64,000 bases of DNA from assembly GCA_019114305.1 (NCBI GenBank), contig DXFU01000040.1, positions 1-64,000 on the forward strand, written 5' to 3'. The notes beneath the pieces were generated by a model that had not been told where the DNA came from, searched no databases, and worked only from the letters and a program-made list of their open reading frames with translations. Position 1 is the first letter of the stretch; every line of letters begins with the position of its first letter. Made by a program: the position numbers and the translations under genes. Source of the DNA: Candidatus Hungatella pullicola (GTDB lineage Bacteria; Bacillota; Clostridia; Lachnospirales; Lachnospiraceae). Below are positions 60,378-64,000 of the stretch, in pieces.

Positions 60378-60842
60378 ATGATAAGAAATACAACAAAACG
60401 ACAAAAGCTAGGCTGGGTGATTTTTATTGTATACCTGGTTTTTTTGGCGTACTTTCTTTTTTTCTCGGAGGATTTTGGGAGAACGAGGGAAGACTACGCT
60501 TATAATCTGGTGCCGTTGCGTGAGATCAGACGGTTTTTCCTTTACAGTCATATAGTGGGAGTACAGGCATTTTTCTTAAATATTGTGGGGAACGTCGTTG
60601 GGTTTATGCCCTTTGGCTTTTTCCTTCCGGTTATCAGCCGGAGAAGCCGTCTGTGGTATAATACCGTGTTGTTAAGCTTTCTGTTCAGTCTCTCCATTGA
60701 AACCATCCAGCTGGTATTCCGAGTGGGAAGCTTTGATGTGGATGATATGATCTTAAATACTCTGGGAGGAATTCTGGGATTTGTATGCTATAAAATTGTA
60801 CAGCGTATAAGGAAAAGGAGGAGAATGGGTGCAAAAGCCTAA
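60378..60842 (+). CDS. VanZ-like membrane protein
   Basis: This is a 154-aa protein starting at ATG 60378 (GGAG 7 bases upstream). An earlier frame start would lie inside the terminator. Four to five hydrophobic spans and the VanZ-type stretches YNLVPLREIRRF, NIVGNVVGFMPFGFFLP and SIETIQLVFRVGSFDVDDMILNTLGG are clear. VanZ-family proteins include a teicoplanin-resistance determinant, but most members, as here, have no known role. It overlaps the next gene by 14 bp. Confidence 0.88.
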   Translation: MIRNTTKRQKLGWVIFIVYLVFLAYFLFFSEDFGRTREDYAYNLVPLREIRRFFLYSHIVGVQAFFLNIVGNVVGFMPFGFFLPVISRRSRLWYNTVLLSFLFSLSIETIQLVFRVGSFDVDDMILNTLGGILGFVCYKIVQRIRKRRRMGAKA

Positions 60843-61149
60843 GAAGGTTTCCTATATCAGAAAGCCTTTTGCCAAAAGAAGCTTTATGGCCATTGGATTG
60901 GCCGCAGCGGCTTTGATTCTGGGAGGCGCGGGGCTTGGAGGTACAGTCCGGGCAGGAGGACAGGCGCAGCTGAATATGGCTGCGGCATGTTTCTGCAGCC
61001 TGGTTGTGGCTTTGGTTTCCATGGTATACGGAGTGCTGTCCCTGTTTGAAAGGGAGAAAAAATATATTTTGGCCAGGATCGCTTTGGGAGTCAGCGGATT
61101 TCTGGTGGTTTTATGGGTTATTTTGATTATCGTCGGATTCAGGAGGTAA
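60829..61149 (+). CDS. Small membrane protein, DUF6142-like
   Basis: This is a 106-aa protein with a GTG start at 60829 behind AAAAGGAGGAGAATGG. A basic N-terminus (QKPKKVSYIRKPFAKRS) is followed by three hydrophobic segments. It looks like the small clostridial membrane family often labelled DUF6142. It sits between the VanZ-like gene and the M29 peptidase gene, 6 bp before the latter. The function is unknown. Confidence 0.6.
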   Translation: MQKPKKVSYIRKPFAKRSFMAIGLAAAALILGGAGLGGTVRAGGQAQLNMAAACFCSLVVALVSMVYGVLSLFEREKKYILARIALGVSGFLVVLWVILIIVGFRR

Positions 61150-61155
61150 ACAAAG

Positions 61156-63228
61156 ATGAGCTATGGCCAGTGGTTTATAGAAGACAATAAGGGAATTATG
61201 GAGAGATTATCTCTTTCCATGGAAAGACTTAGAGAAGTAAGAGAAGAGAAGACGGTATCACAGCCGTACAGGGACTTTTTTGTGAAAATGGCAGACTTCC
61301 TTCTGATGCTTGGGGAATATCAGAAGCTTTTGGAGGAAGGATTTATAGAAAGAGCTTCCCTGGAAGAGCTGAAAGAATGGAACGAGAAGCTTTACGAAGA
61401 CATTCTTCCAAAGCATTATAAAGACAGTTATGGAAATCCGCAGACAGCAGTGGAGCGGTTAGGCGATTACGGTCAGCTTCTTTCCTTTCTGTATCGGGAG
61501 ATAAGAGGCGGGATTGTTTTCATTCATGAAGGAAGGCTTAAGGATCTGACGATTTTATGCGAGACCCTTATAGAGATTTACAATATGTTTGAGGGAGAAC
61601 TGCCGGAGGCAGAGTCTGTAAAAGAAGTCCTTTATTGGTTTGTCAGTGATTACAGCGACTATACCGTATCCTATCGGGTAAGAGAGAGCGTTGATCCATC
61701 TCTTACCTTTGCTGCGGATTTAATCAGCAGCAGTGATCTTTCTGATCTGAGATATCTGTACGGATACGGAGAATATATTTCAGATACTGAGCTTAAGACC
61801 GCCCGGTATCTGGCTTCTCTTCCGGAAGAGAAGGTGCGCCTGATGGCGGATACTTTTACAGAAGGCTTCCGAAAAGGATTTGAAGTAATGGGAAGAGATC
61901 TGGATAAAAAGAAAACAGTACAGATCCGTTACCAGCTCGGCTTTGAGCGTATGGTGAAATATGCCATGGAAAATTTCGCACAGCTTGGCCTTCAGCCCAT
62001 TTTATGCCGGGCGGCAGTATGGTCTGTCAATGCTGCTCCTGGAAGAAAAACAGGGTATTTTAGTACTTCTCCTAACCGGCAGTACGATTACGATCACAGG
62101 TACGACGGCGCCCTGTATATGAACAAGGCTTTTAAAGACAGGAAAGCGGCTATGCTGAAGGTAGGATATGAGCAGTACAAAACAGAGGCTGCTCAGTACG
62201 CGGGACCAGCTGTAATTGAAACGTTCGGCCAGGATGGATTTGTACCTGTCAACGATCCTTATGCTTTCAGTTTCAATGAGAAGCAGGAAAAACTGTCTGC
62301 TCAGCTGGCGAATGAGTCTGCTGTGATCTTAAATCAGTATATTCCGGGGGATGAAACCAGCTTTACCATTATTGCTTTTCCGGTTCCGGAGATAGGAAGC
62401 AGATTTGAGGAGATTTTTGACGCAACGATCGAAATTAACACTTTGGATTATGAAAAGTATAAAACAATCCAGCAGCATCTGATTGACGCTTTGGATGAGG
62501 CGGAATATGTGAAGGTGACAGGAAAGGGAGACAATAAAACCGACCTTAAAATCATGCTTCACCAGCTGAAGGACAAAGCGAAGGAAACAAACTTTGAAAA
62601 CTGTGTTGCGGATGTAAATATTCCTCTGGGAGAAGTATTCACATCTCCAAAACTTAAGGGAACAAGAGGAATTCTTCATGTAGGTACTGTTTATATTGGA
62701 CAATTTCAGTTTAAAAATCTAACTATGGTGTTTGAAGACGGAATGATAAAAGAGTATTCCTGTGATAATTTTCAGGATCCAAAAGAGGGCAGGAAACTGG
62801 TGAAACAGGTAATTCTCAAAAATCACGCCGCTCTGCCTATGGGAGAATTTGCCATAGGAACCAATACAACCGCTTACATTATGGCGCAGAAATTTGGTGT
62901 TCTGGATAAGCTGCCTATTCTTATTGTAGAAAAAATGGGACCTCATTTTGCTGTTGGAGATACCTGCTACAGCTGGTCCGAAGACAGTCCGGTATACAAT
63001 CCTAATGGAAAGGAGATTGTAGCCAGAGACAATGAAGTTTCCATTTTAAGAAAAGAAGATGTATCAAGGGCCTATTTTAACTGTCATACGGATATTACCA
63101 TACCTTATTCTGAGTTGGATTCCATCTGTGCCGTAAGCGCTGATGGAAGGCAGGTACTGCTTCTGAAAGACGGACGTTTCGTCCTTCCGGGAACAGAGGA
63201 GCTGAATTTGCCTTTTGACCGGGCTTAA
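61156..63228 (+). CDS. M29-family aminopeptidase with long N-terminal extension
   Basis: This protein is 690 aa, against about 410 for typical AmpS/PepS peptidases. The C-terminal half fits family M29: metal-ligand Glu in NIPLGEVFTSP (~495), second Glu in MGEFAIGTNTTAY (~560), His/Tyr region KMGPHFAVGDTCYSW (~597), and His-x-Asp in FNCHTDITIPYSELD (~640). The first ~300 residues are helical and charged with no recognised domain. No signal peptide is seen, so it is probably a cytoplasmic metal-dependent peptidase. GAGGTAAACAAAG precedes the start. Confidence 0.78.
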   Translation: MSYGQWFIEDNKGIMERLSLSMERLREVREEKTVSQPYRDFFVKMADFLLMLGEYQKLLEEGFIERASLEELKEWNEKLYEDILPKHYKDSYGNPQTAVERLGDYGQLLSFLYREIRGGIVFIHEGRLKDLTILCETLIEIYNMFEGELPEAESVKEVLYWFVSDYSDYTVSYRVRESVDPSLTFAADLISSSDLSDLRYLYGYGEYISDTELKTARYLASLPEEKVRLMADTFTEGFRKGFEVMGRDLDKKKTVQIRYQLGFERMVKYAMENFAQLGLQPILCRAAVWSVNAAPGRKTGYFSTSPNRQYDYDHRYDGALYMNKAFKDRKAAMLKVGYEQYKTEAAQYAGPAVIETFGQDGFVPVNDPYAFSFNEKQEKLSAQLANESAVILNQYIPGDETSFTIIAFPVPEIGSRFEEIFDATIEINTLDYEKYKTIQQHLIDALDEAEYVKVTGKGDNKTDLKIMLHQLKDKAKETNFENCVADVNIPLGEVFTSPKLKGTRGILHVGTVYIGQFQFKNLTMVFEDGMIKEYSCDNFQDPKEGRKLVKQVILKNHAALPMGEFAIGTNTTAYIMAQKFGVLDKLPILIVEKMGPHFAVGDTCYSWSEDSPVYNPNGKEIVARDNEVSILRKEDVSRAYFNCHTDITIPYSELDSICAVSADGRQVLLLKDGRFVLPGTEELNLPFDRA

Positions 63229-63246
63229 AAGTGAAAAAGAAAATCA

Positions 63247-63275
63247 TTGACGGGCAGAGAAAAAGCTAGTATTAT
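63247..63275 (+). promoter_or_regulatory. Probable promoter of purE
   Basis: TTGACG (63247-63252), a 17-bp spacer and TATTAT (63270-63275) are seen; an overlapping TATAAT at 63273-63278 would need a 20-bp spacer. Confidence 0.5.
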
Positions 63276-63293
63276 AATTATAAGTGGTGATTG

Positions 63294-63329
63294 ATTAATA
63301 AGTAAAAAACATTAGATACACTTATTAAT
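63294..63329 (+). promoter_or_regulatory. Inverted repeat in the purE leader
   Basis: ATTAATAAGT (63294-63303) and ACTTATTAAT (63320-63329) are exact inverses 16 bp apart. No T-run follows, so it is not a terminator. It could be an operator or a leader hairpin that controls the purine genes. Confidence 0.5.
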
Positions 63330-63380
63330 ATAATAACTGTCAATAATGAATCACAAGAAAAGAGAAAAGGAGAATTCACT

Positions 63381-63899
63381 ATGGCAAAGGTATCAATTGT
63401 GATGGGCAGCGATTCTGATATGCCGGTAATGGCTCAGGCTGCAGATGTTCTGGAGAAACTGGGAGTGGAGTTTGAGATAACAGTAATTTCCGCTCATAGA
63501 GAGCCGGACATTTTCTTTGAGTATGCGAAGACCGCGGAGGCAAGAGGAATTAAAGTAATTATCGCCGGAGCGGGAAAGGCTGCTCATCTGCCTGGCATGT
63601 GCGCGGCTTTATTCCCTATGCCTGTAATCGGAATTCCTATGAAAACTTCTGATCTTGGCGGAGTGGATTCCCTTTATTCCATTGTACAGATGCCGTCTGG
63701 AATCCCTGTAGCTACTGTGGCTATTAACGGCGGAACCAATGCCGGAATTTTGGCTGCGAAGATTCTGGCTGCCAGCGATGAGGCTTTGTTAGGCCGTTTA
63801 AAGGAGTATTCCGAAAACCTTAAAAACGATGTGGTGAAGAAGGCAGAGAAGCTGGATTCCATAGGTTATAAGGAATATCTGGCACAGATGAAGAAATAA
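63381..63899 (+). CDS. purE: N5-carboxyaminoimidazole ribonucleotide mutase (PurE class I)
   Basis: This is a 172-aa purine biosynthesis enzyme. Motifs are VMGSDSDMPVM (phosphate site), ISAHREPDIFFEYAK with the catalytic His, and VIIAGAGKAAHLPGM, then GVDSLYSIVQMPSGIPVATVAI. The AAAGGAGAATTCACT ribosome site is good. It lies 56 bp upstream of purM, as in many Firmicute pur operons. Confidence 0.95.
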   Translation: MAKVSIVMGSDSDMPVMAQAADVLEKLGVEFEITVISAHREPDIFFEYAKTAEARGIKVIIAGAGKAAHLPGMCAALFPMPVIGIPMKTSDLGGVDSLYSIVQMPSGIPVATVAINGGTNAGILAAKILAASDEALLGRLKEYSENLKNDVVKKAEKLDSIGYKEYLAQMKK

Positions 63900-63955
63900 T
63901 TCAAGGAAATGAAGGAGTCTGATGTGCCGGAAGCGGGCACAGAATGGAGGATATA

Positions 63956-64000
63956 ATGGATTATAAGAACGCTGGTGTAGATATTGAGGCTGGCTATAAG
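63956..64000 (+). CDS. purM: Phosphoribosylformylglycinamidine cyclo-ligase, start only
   Basis: ATG 63956 follows GGAGG. The visible 15 residues, MDYKNAGVDIEAGYK, match the conserved N-terminus of PurM. The rest of the gene lies beyond the window. The position after purE supports the call. Confidence 0.85.
   Translation, partial: MDYKNAGVDIEAGYK

Noticed and set aside
63229..63380. Purine riboswitch upstream of purE
   Set aside because: No three-way-junction core or conserved loop bases of the purine riboswitch could be found; only a simple AT-rich inverted repeat is present.
1..64000. CRISPR array, prophage, tRNA cluster or rRNA operon
   Set aside because: No regularly spaced direct repeats, phage structural genes, tRNA cloverleaf sequences or rRNA segments were recognised; the only tRNA-like sequence is tmRNA.

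Overview
The window looks like a chromosomal segment of an anaerobic, gut-type Firmicute of the Lachnospiraceae/Clostridia group. The grounds are strong AGGAGG-type ribosome binding sites, frequent GTG/TTG starts, a complete Rnf ferredoxin:NAD+ oxidoreductase operon, AddAB instead of RecBCD, the class 1B dihydroorotate dehydrogenase pair PyrK/PyrD, a hybrid-cluster protein, and many carbohydrate ABC transporters and sugar-acid genes. No species is claimed. The family calls were made by reading motifs, not by database search.

Layout. 1-2.9 kb: the 3' part of a CarD-type regulator, a 676-aa cytoplasmic FG-GAP/propeller protein, and a decayed ketopantoate reductase. 2.9-10.9 kb: a LysR regulator divergent from a six-gene operon made of a PotABCD-type importer, adenine deaminase and an MTA/SAH-deaminase-like amidohydrolase, probably a purine or aminopurine scavenging unit. 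11.1-13.8 kb: a Gfo/Idh/MocA oxidoreductase, phosphopentomutase and a thioesterase. 13.95-21.5 kb: an AraC-type regulator with a pseudo-receiver, followed by a HAD phosphatase, a sugar-type ABC importer, a nucleoside-hydrolase-family protein and a TIM-barrel isomerase. This looks like one catabolic cassette whose substrate may be a nucleoside or glycoside. 21.6-23.5 kb (minus strand): a MATE exporter and a small membrane protein resembling the FMN_bind domain. 23.6-31.8 kb: addB, addA, and a tRNA-dihydrouridine synthase. 31.8-32.2 kb (minus strand): tmRNA.

32.4-36.5 kb: a MarR regulator with a heterodimeric ABC exporter. 36.6-41.7 kb: rnfCDGEAB. 41.7-47.7 kb is an accessory stretch: a LysR gene, a GNAT gene broken by an in-frame stop, an IS3-type fragment, a P-loop kinase-like gene, a fused relic of two unrelated transposases, and a PadR/HAAS-domain membrane gene set. 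47.7-54.1 kb is a hexuronate module: uxaC and a LacI regulator on the minus strand, then an IclR regulator, KDPG aldolase and two PfkB kinases on the plus strand. 54.1-56.6 kb: endonuclease III and hcp. 56.7-60.1 kb: pyrF-pyrK-pyrD-pyrE. 60.1-63.2 kb: small membrane proteins, a VanZ-like protein and an unusually long M29 peptidase. 63.4 kb to the end: purE and the start of purM.

How the genes work together. The hexuronate genes would take glucuronate or galacturonate through isomerisation (UxaC) to 2-keto-3-deoxygluconate, then by kinase and aldolase to pyruvate and glyceraldehyde-3-phosphate. The intervening reductase and dehydratase genes are not in the window. Purine scavenging (3.9-10.9 kb), deoB, the nucleoside-hydrolase cassette, the pyr operon and purEM give the region a nucleotide-metabolism flavour, and Rnf supplies energy conservation. 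No wholly new system such as a CRISPR array, phage or obvious defence island is visible. The best leads are the purine importer/deaminase operon, the 15.7-21.5 kb catabolic cassette, the chimeric transposase relic and several promoter/operator arrangements.
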